Assembly (NCBI GenBank): GCA_021828085.1
Contig: JAKATE010000087.1
Location: 1-8,039, forward strand
Length of the DNA stretch: 8,039 nt
Direction: 5' to 3'
Source of the DNA: Thermoplasmata archaeon
Lineage (GTDB): Archaea; Thermoplasmatota; Thermoplasmata; Lutacidiplasmatales; UBA184
Part shown: one piece after another, positions 1 through 6,112 of the stretch
How the letters are laid out: each line of letters opens with the position of its first letter
Position numbering within the stretch: the first letter of the stretch is position 1
Made by a program: the position numbers and the translations under genes
Notes under the pieces: model-generated
What the model saw: only the letters and a program-made list of their open reading frames with translations
Told to the model about the DNA's origin: nothing
Databases searched by the model: none

Positions 1-648
1 AAGACCGTGGTGGCGAAGCTGGTGGAGCTCGGCATCGACCGGGAGGAGGCCCGGGGGATCACGGCGGTGGAGGGGACGAACATCCTCTTCGACGCGACGA
101 AGGGCATCCAGTACCTCCACGAGACCATGGACCTCTGCATCGACGCCTTCAAGGAGGCGATGAACCGCGGGCCCCTCGCCGCCGAGCGCTGCTACGGCGT
201 GAAGGTCCGCCTGGTCGACGCGAAGCTCCACGAGGACTCCATCCACCGCGGACCGGGCCAGACGATCCCGGCCATGCGCTCGGCCATCTACGGGGCCATG
301 ACCACGGCCGGTCGGGTGCTGCTCGAGCCGCTCAGCAAGGTCACGGTGAACGTCCCGCAGGACGTCCTCGCCGGGGCCACGCGCGAGCTCCAGCGACGGC
401 GCGGGGAGATCCTCGACATGACGCAGGTGGGGGACCTCAACACCGTCCAGGCCAAGGTGCCCGTGGCCGAGATGTTCGGGTTCGCGAGCGACCTGCGCTC
501 CGCCACCGCGGGGAAGGTGCTCTGGAGCACGGAGACCTTCGGCTTCGAGAAGATCCCCGGCGAGCTCCAGACCCAGGTCGTGAGCGAGGTCCGGACCCGG
601 CGCGGTCTCAAGCCCGAGCCGTACGACGCGGCCTACTACTCCGGGTGA
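1..648 (+). CDS. fusA: Translation elongation factor 2 (aEF-2), C-terminal part, 5' truncated
   Basis: This is the GTPase that drives ribosomal translocation in archaea. The frame is open from base 1, so the gene starts upstream; about 215 of the roughly 730 residues usual for archaeal EF-2 are present. These cover most of domain IV and all of domain V. The signature IHRGPGQ is visible, and its histidine (codon 244-246) is the residue that archaea and eukaryotes convert to diphthamide; bacterial EF-G lacks it. Domain V follows, with RRGEILDM and the FGFASDLRSAT stretch typical of the family. The protein ends PYDAAYYSG before TGA, close to the usual archaeal EF-2 end. A GTG at 7 is an internal valine, not the start. 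The gene gives the best taxonomic clue in the window. It is followed by a strong GC hairpin and then an unrelated reductase. Confidence 0.96.
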   Translation, partial: KTVVAKLVELGIDREEARGITAVEGTNILFDATKGIQYLHETMDLCIDAFKEAMNRGPLAAERCYGVKVRLVDAKLHEDSIHRGPGQTIPAMRSAIYGAMTTAGRVLLEPLSKVTVNVPQDVLAGATRELQRRRGEILDMTQVGDLNTVQAKVPVAEMFGFASDLRSATAGKVLWSTETFGFEKIPGELQTQVVSEVRTRRGLKPEPYDAAYYSG

Positions 649-668
649 GTCTCCCGGGGCTTCTCGGC

Positions 669-703
669 CCGCGGGGCCCGGGGGGGCTCCCCCGGACCCG
701 CGG
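669..703 (+). terminator. GC-rich hairpin downstream of EF-2, possible 3' end structure
   Basis: About 20 bases after the EF-2 stop, CCGGGGG (678-684) pairs with CCCCCGG (689-695) across a 4-base loop. An outer CCGCGG (669-674) can pair with CCGCGG (698-703) across a small internal loop. No T tract follows, and archaeal termination relies mainly on T-rich sequence, so this may be an RNA 3' stabiliser or simply GC-rich spacer. The structure is seen directly; its function is inferred. Confidence 0.3.
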
Positions 704-734
704 CGTCGCCCCTCGCGGGAGGCCGGGAGGAAGG

Positions 735-743
735 GCTAACATC
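735..743 (+). promoter_or_regulatory. Weak TATA-like box before the aldo/keto reductase
   Basis: GCTAACATC ends about 20 bases before the ATG at 764. It is the only A/T-leaning patch in a very GC-rich intergenic stretch, and it lies where a box A would sit for a leaderless transcript. No Shine-Dalgarno precedes the ATG. The match to a TATA box is poor. Confidence 0.3.
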
Positions 744-763
744 CCCCCGCCGCTCCGCCGGTC

Positions 764-1795
764 ATGAAGTTGCGGCGCTTCGGGCCCACGGGTCTACTGG
801 TGGGAGAGCTCGCCCTGGGGACGATGACCTTCGGCCCTTCCGAGGAGGGCGGGACGGTCGACGAGGCGGCGAGCCACCGGGTCCTCGACGCCTTCCGGGA
901 GGCCGGAGGGAACCTCATCGACACCGCGGACGTCTACCGGTCCGGCCGCTCGGAGGAGTTCGTCGGGAGCTGGCTGGCCGGCCAGGACCGGGAGGAGGTC
1001 GTCCTGGCGACGAAGGTGCGCTTCCGGACCGGGGAGGGGGCGAACCGCGTCGGCCTCACACGCAAGCACCTCCTCCACGGCCTCTCGGAGAGCCTCCGGC
1101 GGCTTCGGACCCCCTACGTGGACCTCCTGCAGCTCCACGCCTTCGACCCGCTCACCCCTCTCGAGGAGACCTTCTCCACCCTCCACACCCTTGTCGAGGA
1201 GGGGAAGGTCCGCTACGTGGGGGTGAGCAACTTCCGCGCCTGGCAGCTCGCGAAGGCGCTCGCCCTCTGCCGGGAGCGAGGCTGGCACCCCCCGGTGAGC
1301 CTGCAGCCGCAGTACAGCCTCTACGCCCGGGCGACGGAGTTCGAGCTCCTGCCGCTCTGCCGGGCGGAGGGGCTCGCGGTGATCCCCTGGAGCCCCATCG
1401 CCGGGGGGTTCCTCTCGGGGAAGTATCGCGAGGGGATCCCCCGCGCCCCGGCCGGGACACGGATCGGCGACGCGGAGGACCGCCAGTTCTACCAGGAGCG
1501 CTTCGGGAGCGTGCGGAGCGAGCGGACGGTCAACGCCGTCGTCGAGGCCGCGCAGCGGCTCGGGCGGACCCCGGCCCAGGTGGCCCTCAACTGGGTGCTG
1601 AACCGCCCGGGGGTCACCGCCCCCATCGTCGGGGTCCGCAGCCCGGAGCAGCTCGCCGAGGACCTGGGGGCGGCCGGCTGGACGCTCCCCCGGGAGGTCG
1701 AGGAGAGCCTGGACGCGGCGAGCGCGCTCGAGGTGACGTACCCGTACGACCGCCGGGCCGAGCAGCAGCAGGGCGCGGACCGGGCCGCTCCCTGA
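764..1795 (+). CDS. Aldo/keto reductase (NADPH-dependent oxidoreductase family)
   Basis: A complete 343-residue soluble TIM-barrel oxidoreductase that would reduce an aldehyde or ketone with NAD(P)H. The start is secure because the N-terminus (MKLRRFGPTGLLV, then LGTMTFG) matches the standard beginning of the family. The catalytic tetrad is readable: Asp53 and Tyr58 in IDTADVY, Lys84 in LATKVRF, and His125 in LQLHAFD. The family block GKVRYVGVSNF follows at about 147-157. The usual cofactor-end segment (PIVGVRSPEQL) lies near residue 290, and a YPY motif near residue 327 closes the conserved part before a short polar tail. It resembles the general-stress IolS/YhdN-like branch; substrate cannot be read from sequence. 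It is a single gene, convergent with the radical SAM gene across 33 bp, and has no Shine-Dalgarno, so it may be leaderless. Confidence 0.93.
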   Translation: MKLRRFGPTGLLVGELALGTMTFGPSEEGGTVDEAASHRVLDAFREAGGNLIDTADVYRSGRSEEFVGSWLAGQDREEVVLATKVRFRTGEGANRVGLTRKHLLHGLSESLRRLRTPYVDLLQLHAFDPLTPLEETFSTLHTLVEEGKVRYVGVSNFRAWQLAKALALCRERGWHPPVSLQPQYSLYARATEFELLPLCRAEGLAVIPWSPIAGGFLSGKYREGIPRAPAGTRIGDAEDRQFYQERFGSVRSERTVNAVVEAAQRLGRTPAQVALNWVLNRPGVTAPIVGVRSPEQLAEDLGAAGWTLPREVEESLDAASALEVTYPYDRRAEQQQGADRAAP

Positions 1796-1828
1796 CCGTC
1801 GGCGCGGGGAGGCCCGGGCCACCCAGGC

Positions 1829-3007
1829 TCACTGTCCGCGCAGGCGCGGAAGCGAGGCCCCCAGGGGGTTCGCCTCCCCCGGGGCCCGGGGGAGCCCCGG
1901 GCGGTCCGAAGGGGCCGGCGACTCGGAGGGGCGGGGGACGGGGCGGGAGCGGAAGAGCGACCCGCTCGAGGAGGCGAGGCTCCACAGGTGGGCAAGCTTC
2001 AGGTCGTAGGTGTACGAGTAGCCCCGCACGCAGGTGCGGATGCAGCGGTTGCACGCGAGGGCCTCCCCGGCCCAGGAGCGGTACTCGGGGCTCGCGAAGT
2101 ACTCCTCGAAGGAGCCGTGCTTGAGGTCGTAGCCGTAGCGGTAGTCGCAGGTGTAGATCTGCTTGTTCGGCGTGACGTAGACGAACATCTGGGGGAACTT
2201 GCACTTCCACGGGCGCCCCTCCACGAAGTCCTCGAGGACCTGCTCGCTCTCCATGAGCGGGTAACCCTCCCGCTTGAGGGCGAGGAGGGTCCGGTAGAAC
2301 TCCTGGAGCTCCTCCGGCGTGAGGCCGAGACGGAGGTTGGGGGAGTTCGCGCTGTCGGTGAGACCGAAGTCGAGCGTCGGCTCCACCGAGTTGAAGGAGA
2401 TGGTGAGCCCCTTCCTGCGGGCCAGCTCGGCCATGGGCCGCATGGCGTCCCGGTTGAGCGTGCTGATGGTCGTGACCAGGGTCACGCCCGCGGAGGTCTC
2501 CTCCCGGAGCCGGTCGATCCCGCGCATGACCTCGTCGAAGGACCCCGGCCGGCCCCGGATGGTGTCGTGGAAGGGGCCGGGATAGTCCAAGGAGACGAAG
2601 GCGAAGTCCAGTCCCCGGAGCCGGGGGGCCTTGGCGGCCAGGAAGGAGCCGTTGGTGTTCATGGTCACCAGGAAGCCCTTCCGGTTCGCGTAGTCGACGA
2701 GGTCGGTGATGTCGTGGCGGATGAGCGGCTCCCCGCCGAAGAGGTAGTAGCCGCGCATCCCGGCATCGTAGGCCTCGTCGAGCAGCGCATAGACCTCCGG
2801 GGTGGTGAGGTCCTCCTTCATCCGCGGGGTGTTCTTCCAGTAGCCGCACGTCTGGCAGCGCGAGTTGCACCCGAAGGTGAGCGCGTGGGCGAGGAAGAAC
2901 GGCCGGTGGGTGACCCAGCGCGAACGGAGCATCGAGCCGAACGCCCCCGCGTAGCGCGAGGCCCGTCCCGGGCCCTCGGGGGTGGGCAGAACCGTCGCAG
3001 CGCTCAT
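1829..3007 (-). CDS. Radical SAM protein with SPASM/twitch-like C-terminal cysteine cluster
   Basis: A 392-residue enzyme expected to bind a [4Fe-4S] cluster and cleave S-adenosylmethionine to a 5'-deoxyadenosyl radical. The CxxxCxxC site is Cys47-Cys51-Cys54 (TFGCNSRCQTCGYW), and the SAM-contacting GGEPL is at 91-95. MNTNG (116-120) and VSLDYPG (138-144) fit the barrel strands. A second set, Cys269, Cys287, Cys319, Cys322 and Cys326, resembles the auxiliary-cluster region of SPASM/twitch proteins such as peptide-modifying enzymes; cofactor or lipid chemistry is also possible. I cannot name the substrate. The frame extends to an ATG at 3049, but the ATG at 3007 is preferred because an A/T box sits 27 bp upstream of it. 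Residues from about 345 on are a Pro/Ser/Gly-rich tail with no domain look. The gene is divergent from the AIM24 operon across 161 bp. Confidence 0.88.
   Translation of the reverse strand: MSAATVLPTPEGPGRASRYAGAFGSMLRSRWVTHRPFFLAHALTFGCNSRCQTCGYWKNTPRMKEDLTTPEVYALLDEAYDAGMRGYYLFGGEPLIRHDITDLVDYANRKGFLVTMNTNGSFLAAKAPRLRGLDFAFVSLDYPGPFHDTIRGRPGSFDEVMRGIDRLREETSAGVTLVTTISTLNRDAMRPMAELARRKGLTISFNSVEPTLDFGLTDSANSPNLRLGLTPEELQEFYRTLLALKREGYPLMESEQVLEDFVEGRPWKCKFPQMFVYVTPNKQIYTCDYRYGYDLKHGSFEEYFASPEYRSWAGEALACNRCIRTCVRGYSYTYDLKLAHLWSLASSSGSLFRSRPVPRPSESPAPSDRPGLPRAPGEANPLGASLPRLRGQ
1874..1894. repeat. GC palindrome inside the radical SAM C-terminal tail
   Basis: CTCCCCCGGG and CCCGGGGGAG flank a single central G, giving two perfect 10-base arms. 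It lies within the low-complexity coding tail of the radical SAM gene, near its 3' end. It could fold in the mRNA as a 3' structure similar to the hairpin after EF-2, or be a by-product of GC-rich proline/glycine codons. Confidence 0.4.
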
Positions 3008-3032
3008 GGCCCCCGCACCCGGCCGCCGGGGA

Positions 3033-3039
3033 GAAAAGC
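3033..3039 (-). promoter_or_regulatory. TATA-like box for the radical SAM gene
   Basis: On the minus strand this reads GCTTTTC. The T run begins 27 bp upstream of the ATG at 3007, the spacing expected for an archaeal box A driving a leaderless transcript. The same heptamer lies 24 bp before the alkyltransferase start. It supports the start at 3007 over the upstream ATG at 3049, which would place the box inside the coding region. Confidence 0.55.
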
Positions 3040-3128
3040 CCGGGGTCAAGCCCGTTCCACGGTCGCGCGCACCCGGGGGGCGGCGGGGAGGCCCGCCCGG
3101 GGACGCCCTCGGCCTCCCGTCCGGAAGG

Positions 3129-3141
3129 GCGAAAAATTAAG
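3129..3141 (+). promoter_or_regulatory. TATA box with possible BRE for the AIM24 operon
   Basis: GCGAAAAATTAAG is the most A/T-rich patch in the window. It is centred about 34 bp before the ATG at 3169. With the usual 25-27 bp from box A to transcription start, the leader would be about 5-10 bases, so the weak AGGA at 3156-3159 may not be transcribed. It faces the radical SAM box across the 161-bp divergent region. Confidence 0.6.
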
Positions 3142-3168
3142 TGCCGGCGCTCCGTAGGAACGCCCACG

Positions 3169-3816
3169 ATGCAGCTCGAGCTGGTCCCGGGACTGGTCCC
3201 CTCGGTCCTGGCCACCCTGGGCCCCCGGGAGGCGGTGTACGGCGAGCACGGGATCATGCTCTACAAGGACACCCCGGTCCAGGTCGGCCGGAAGACCCTC
3301 CCCTCCCAGGGGCTCCTCCAGGGAGTGGAGCGCCACACCGTCGGGGGCCTCCCCTTCTATCTCAACGAGTTCACCGGCCCTGGCCACGTGGCCTTCTCCC
3401 GCGACGGGGTGGGGGAGCTCCGGGTGGTGGAGCTCGCGCAGGGCGAGGTCCTGGACGTGCGGGAGGGCTCGCTCCTCTGCGCGTCGGCCGCCGTGGGGTA
3501 CGGCATGTTCCACGTCCGGGGGACCCACCGTCCGGGGCGGATGATCGGCTTCTGGATGGACCGGCTCACCGGACCCGGCTCGATCGCCCTCCACGGCTAC
3601 GGGAACGTGATCAGCATGTCCCTCGCCCCGCGGGAGAACGTGACCGTGGACGCGGCGGGGCTGCTCTACAAGAGCGGCTCGGTGGAGGCCAAGACCGTGA
3701 ACCTCCCCTTCGGCGGCGGGCTCCTGGGGCACCTGGAGGCCTGGGAGGTGCTCGAGCTGACCGGCCCGGGCAAGGTGGCGATCCAGAGCGTCGACCCGGA
3801 GAAGCCGCACGACTGA
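3169..3816 (+). CDS. AIM24 family protein, paralogue A
   Basis: A 215-residue protein of the AIM24 family (PF01987/TIGR00266-like), predicted beta-rich and without signal peptide or membrane segment. The family's biochemical role in prokaryotes is unsettled; yeast Aim24 is an inner-mitochondrial-membrane protein linked to MICOS integrity. Family marks include the opening block GEHGIMLYKD (24-33), then a GPG turn followed by a beta strand three times: GPGHVAFSR (70-78), GPGSIALHG (135-143) and GPGKVAIQS (199-207). This suggests a repeated half-barrel design. GRMIGFW (123-129) and the end FGGGLLGH...DPEKPHD are shared closely with paralogue C. It is the first gene of a four-gene operon: the zinc-ribbon gene begins 10 bases after its stop. 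Family assignment comes from pattern recognition and no search was run; function is unknown. Confidence 0.85.
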   Translation: MQLELVPGLVPSVLATLGPREAVYGEHGIMLYKDTPVQVGRKTLPSQGLLQGVERHTVGGLPFYLNEFTGPGHVAFSRDGVGELRVVELAQGEVLDVREGSLLCASAAVGYGMFHVRGTHRPGRMIGFWMDRLTGPGSIALHGYGNVISMSLAPRENVTVDAAGLLYKSGSVEAKTVNLPFGGGLLGHLEAWEVLELTGPGKVAIQSVDPEKPHD

Positions 3817-3825
3817 GGAGGGGGC

Positions 3826-4011
3826 ATGCCGATACCGGAAGAGTTCGTGAAGAAGCGCAATGAGATCACCATCAGCAGGGCCAGCCTGTCGGAGATGAAC
3901 TGCAAGAGCTGCGGGGCGAAGATCGGCCCGGAGAACATCCAGAGCGGCTACGCCAAGTGCCCGTACTGCGGCACGGGCTACACCCTGGACGTGGGCCGCT
4001 CGGCCCCCTAG
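3826..4011 (+). CDS. Small zinc-ribbon protein in the AIM24 operon
   Basis: A 61-residue soluble protein. The first 24 residues are charged and look helical (PEEFVKKRNEI). They are followed by a four-cysteine zinc ribbon: Cys26-x2-Cys29 (CKSCGAKIG) and Cys45-x2-Cys48 (CPYCGTGY), ending with a short strand TLDVG. Such ribbons usually bind one Zn(II) and mediate protein or nucleic-acid contacts. The start is set by AGGAGGGGG at 3816-3824, directly before ATG. It sits 9 bp after AIM24-A and 8 bp before AIM24-B, so it is co-transcribed and probably works with them, perhaps as an adaptor (inference). Its TAG stop shares its final G with the Shine-Dalgarno of the next gene. Length, cysteine spacing and tight context make it a real gene despite its size. 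Confidence 0.88.
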   Translation: MPIPEEFVKKRNEITISRASLSEMNCKSCGAKIGPENIQSGYAKCPYCGTGYTLDVGRSAP

Positions 4012-4016
4012 GAGAG
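4011..4016 (+). promoter_or_regulatory. Shine-Dalgarno that decides the AIM24-B start
   Basis: GGAGAG lies 3 bases before the ATG at 4020 and overlaps the TAG of the zinc-ribbon gene by one base. The frame stays open back to an ATG at 3957, but that start would lie inside the zinc-ribbon gene and add 21 residues unrelated to the family. The site at 4020 is therefore chosen. Confidence 0.75.
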
Positions 4017-4019
4017 ACG

Positions 4020-4682
4020 ATGCAGGCGGAGCAGGTGGGGGAGATCGCCCCCTCGGTCCTGGTCACCCTCCCGCCCGGGGGGAAGGTGCTCGCGAGCCAC
4101 GAGCTCATGCTCTACAAGGAGCCGAGCGTGAAGATGCAGCGCCGGACGATGCGCTCGCTCGGGGTGAGCCTCAGCAAGCTCATGTCCACGGGGGCCATGG
4201 GGGGGCAGGAGGAGTCGTACTTCCTCGCGGAGTTCGAAGGACCCGGCCACGTGAGCTTCTCCCGGGACCGGGGCGGAGAGATCCGCATCCACCCCCTGGG
4301 GCCCGGAGAGACGCTGCGCATCCGTCAGGGCCATGTGCTCTGCTTCGACCCCACCGTCCGCTACGACATCGAGGTGCTCGGCCGCTTCTACGACCCGTAC
4401 GCGCGCTCCCAGAACGCCCAGGGCGGCTGGGTCTACCTCCTGGCGGACCGGCTGACCGGGCCGGGAACGGTGGTCTACCAGTCCAACGGGAACGCCCTCT
4501 CCTTCGCCCTCGGCCCCGGGGAGTCCTTGAAGACGTCGCTGGCGAGCCTGCTCGTCACGGAGCCGAGCGTGACCTTGCAGGGACAGATCTGGGGCCAGGG
4601 GACGAGCCCGCTCGCGAACCTGGGGCTCGCCGTCCTCAACGTCTACGGGCCCGGCCGCGTGGTCATCCACAGCGGGCTCTGA
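4020..4682 (+). CDS. AIM24 family protein, paralogue B (divergent)
   Basis: A 220-residue AIM24-family protein and the most divergent of the three. It keeps the opening block SHELMLYKEPSV (26-37) and the three turn-strand units GPGHVSFSR (74-82), GPGTVVYQS (147-155) and GPGRVVIHS (210-218). It also has two LGPGE turns (93-97, 164-168) that correspond to the LxPGE turns of paralogue C. It lacks the GRMIGFW segment and the GGGLxGH stretch shared by A and C. In the first region it has its own loop (GRFYDPYARSQNAQGG, 121-136), and it also carries a longer helix-like stretch with Met/Ser/Leu at about 44-60. It ends GL without the DPxxxH tail of A and C. It sits between the zinc-ribbon gene (8 bp) and AIM24-C (10 bp). 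The differences suggest non-equivalent subunits of one assembly; this is inference. Confidence 0.85.
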   Translation: MQAEQVGEIAPSVLVTLPPGGKVLASHELMLYKEPSVKMQRRTMRSLGVSLSKLMSTGAMGGQEESYFLAEFEGPGHVSFSRDRGGEIRIHPLGPGETLRIRQGHVLCFDPTVRYDIEVLGRFYDPYARSQNAQGGWVYLLADRLTGPGTVVYQSNGNALSFALGPGESLKTSLASLLVTEPSVTLQGQIWGQGTSPLANLGLAVLNVYGPGRVVIHSGL

Positions 4683-4692
4683 GGGAGGGGGA

Positions 4693-5337
4693 ATGGAGCT
4701 CGACCTCAAGGGGAGCTACATCCCCGCCGCCCTGGTGAAGCTCGCCCCCGGCGAGGAGGTCTACTGTGAGGCGGGCCTCATGGTCTACTCCGACCCCACC
4801 GTCGGCTTCCGCTACCGCTGGCTCACCCAGGGGGGGATCGCCGGCGTGATGAAGCGGAGCATCGGGGGCATCCCCTTCCACCTGCAGACCTTCCAGGGCC
4901 CGGGGTACGTGGCCTTCAGCCGGCAGCGCCCGGGGGAGGTCCGCGCCCTCGAGCTCAAGCCCGGGGAGACCGTGGACGTGGCGGAGCACTCCCTCCTGCT
5001 CGCCGAGCGGAGCGTCCAGTACGACACCCAGTACGTGGCGGGGACCGGCCGCGTCGGCCGGATGATCGGCTTCTGGCTCGACCGCCTGACGGGGCCGGGG
5101 AAGATCGCCTTCCACGGTCACGGGAACATCCTGGCCTTCACGCTCGCCCCCGGCGAGACCCTGGACATCGACCACGGGGCGCTCCTCCTCAAGGACGCCA
5201 CCGTCCAGGTGCAATCGTACAACCAGCCGCTGGGCGGCGGCCTCATGGGCCACGCGTTGAGCTTCGAGGCGCTCCACGTCGCCGGCCCGGGACGGCTGAT
5301 GCTCCAGACGCTCGATCCGACGCGCTCCCACGAGTAG
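4693..5337 (+). CDS. AIM24 family protein, paralogue C
   Basis: A 214-residue AIM24-family protein, closest to paralogue A. The opening block is CEAGLMVYSDPTVG (25-38). The three turn-strand units are GPGYVAFSR (69-77), GPGKIAFHG (134-142) and GPGRLMLQT (198-206), with LKPGE and LAPGE turns preceding two of the later strands. GRMIGFW is at 122-128, and PLGGGLMGH (179-187) precedes the final strand. There is no signal peptide or transmembrane helix. The start has a strong purine-rich site (GGGAGG, 4683-4688) 4 bases before the ATG, and the gene follows AIM24-B by 10 bp. It is the last gene of the operon: TAG at 5335-5337 is 16 bp from the end of the convergent alkyltransferase gene. The very close resemblance to A suggests a duplication within the operon. 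Confidence 0.86.
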   Translation: MELDLKGSYIPAALVKLAPGEEVYCEAGLMVYSDPTVGFRYRWLTQGGIAGVMKRSIGGIPFHLQTFQGPGYVAFSRQRPGEVRALELKPGETVDVAEHSLLLAERSVQYDTQYVAGTGRVGRMIGFWLDRLTGPGKIAFHGHGNILAFTLAPGETLDIDHGALLLKDATVQVQSYNQPLGGGLMGHALSFEALHVAGPGRLMLQTLDPTRSHE

Positions 5338-5353
5338 GGCCGGGTCCTCGGGG

Positions 5354-5992
5354 CTACGGGAGCCGTCCCTGCCGCTGGCCGCGGGGGCGCTGCTCCGGGC
5401 GGACCGGGGCGAGCGGATAGGCCCCCTCGTGCTCGAGCAGCCAGCGCTTGCGCCAGAGGCCGAGGCCGAAGCCGGTGAGCGAGCGGTCCCCGCCCACGAG
5501 CCGGTGACAGGGGACCACGATGGGGATGGGGTTCCGGTGCGCGGCACCGCCGACGGCGCGGGCGGCCTGGGGGGTCCCCACGCTCCGGGCGACCTCCCCG
5601 TAGGTCCGGTAGCTCCCGTACGGGATGCGGGAGAGCGCTTGCCAGACCTTCCGGTCGAAGGCGCTCCCGGTGAGGAAGTCGAGCGAGACGTCGAAGCCCC
5701 GGCGCCTCCCCTGGAAGTACTCCTGGAGCTGGCGCGGCGGAGAGCCCTCGGGGAAGGGCGGGCGCGCCGGGCGGTCCGCCCGGCTCACCGGCAGCGCCTC
5801 CACGCCGCGCTCGCGGAGGTCGACGTACATCACGTGGTCGTCCCGGTAGCCGATGCGGAAGATCCCGATGGGGCTCGGCACGTCGGCCACGTCCCAGCTC
5901 GGGTCGTCCAGCACGTGGCGGAGCGACTCCTGCTGGACCCGCGGGGCCGGGGCCAGGGCCGTTTCCGTCGGGAAGAGGGTCTGCACGGACAT
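5354..5992 (-). CDS. ogt: Methylated-DNA--protein-cysteine S-methyltransferase (O6-alkylguanine-DNA alkyltransferase)
   Basis: A 212-residue suicide DNA-repair protein that moves the alkyl group from O6-alkylguanine to its own cysteine. The active site PCHRLVGG is at 161-168, with acceptor Cys162. Other family marks are FDRKVWQAL (112-120), the recognition-helix region IPYGSYRTYGEVA (123-135) with the base-flipping arginine at 129, the Asn hinge in HRNPIPIVV (152-160), and the end segment RKRWLLEHEG (181-190). The N-terminal domain contains SPIGIFRIGY (40-49). About 38 residues precede this domain, so the protein is longer than many archaeal homologues (about 150-175 residues). The start at 5992 is supported by an A/T box at 6016-6022. 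A Pro/Arg/Gln-rich tail of about 20 residues follows the conserved end. The gene appears to be monocistronic. Confidence 0.94.
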   Translation of the reverse strand: MSVQTLFPTETALAPAPRVQQESLRHVLDDPSWDVADVPSPIGIFRIGYRDDHVMYVDLRERGVEALPVSRADRPARPPFPEGSPPRQLQEYFQGRRRGFDVSLDFLTGSAFDRKVWQALSRIPYGSYRTYGEVARSVGTPQAARAVGGAAHRNPIPIVVPCHRLVGGDRSLTGFGLGLWRKRWLLEHEGAYPLAPVRPEQRPRGQRQGRLP

Positions 5993-6015
5993 GACCGGAC
6001 CGAGGCCCCGGGGGG

Positions 6016-6022
6016 GAAAAGC
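6016..6022 (-). promoter_or_regulatory. TATA-like box for the alkyltransferase gene
   Basis: Minus-strand GCTTTTC, with its T run starting 25 bp before the ATG at 5992 and no Shine-Dalgarno in between. This is the same heptamer at nearly the same distance as for the radical SAM gene. It supports a leaderless transcript and the full-length N-terminus. Confidence 0.55.
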
Positions 6023-6112
6023 GTGTCGGCCCGCTCCTCCGCCGGGGGCCCGGGAATGGCGCCTCTCGAGGACGGGGGAAGCCCGGGGCCTGGTGACGGG
6101 TCCGACGACCGG

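Noticed and set aside
794..1822. A 342-codon minus-strand frame opposite the aldo/keto reductase
   Set aside because: It is antisense to a gene with a complete catalytic tetrad, and the translation is low-complexity Leu/Arg/Pro/Glu with no motif.
3008..3049. N-terminal 14-residue extension of the radical SAM protein from the ATG at 3049
   Set aside because: It would place the A/T box at 3033-3039 inside the coding region; the ATG at 3007 sits at the right distance from that box.
1988..3157. A 389-codon plus-strand frame opposite the radical SAM gene and the divergent promoter
   Set aside because: The product is Val/Glu/Gly/Arg-rich without motifs, and it ends inside the promoter region of the AIM24 operon.
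1614..3257. A 547-codon open frame on the minus strand overlapping the radical SAM gene
   Set aside because: Its translation is Pro/Arg/Gly/His-rich without family motifs. It is a different frame of the strand coding for the radical SAM protein, and long shadow frames are expected at this GC content.
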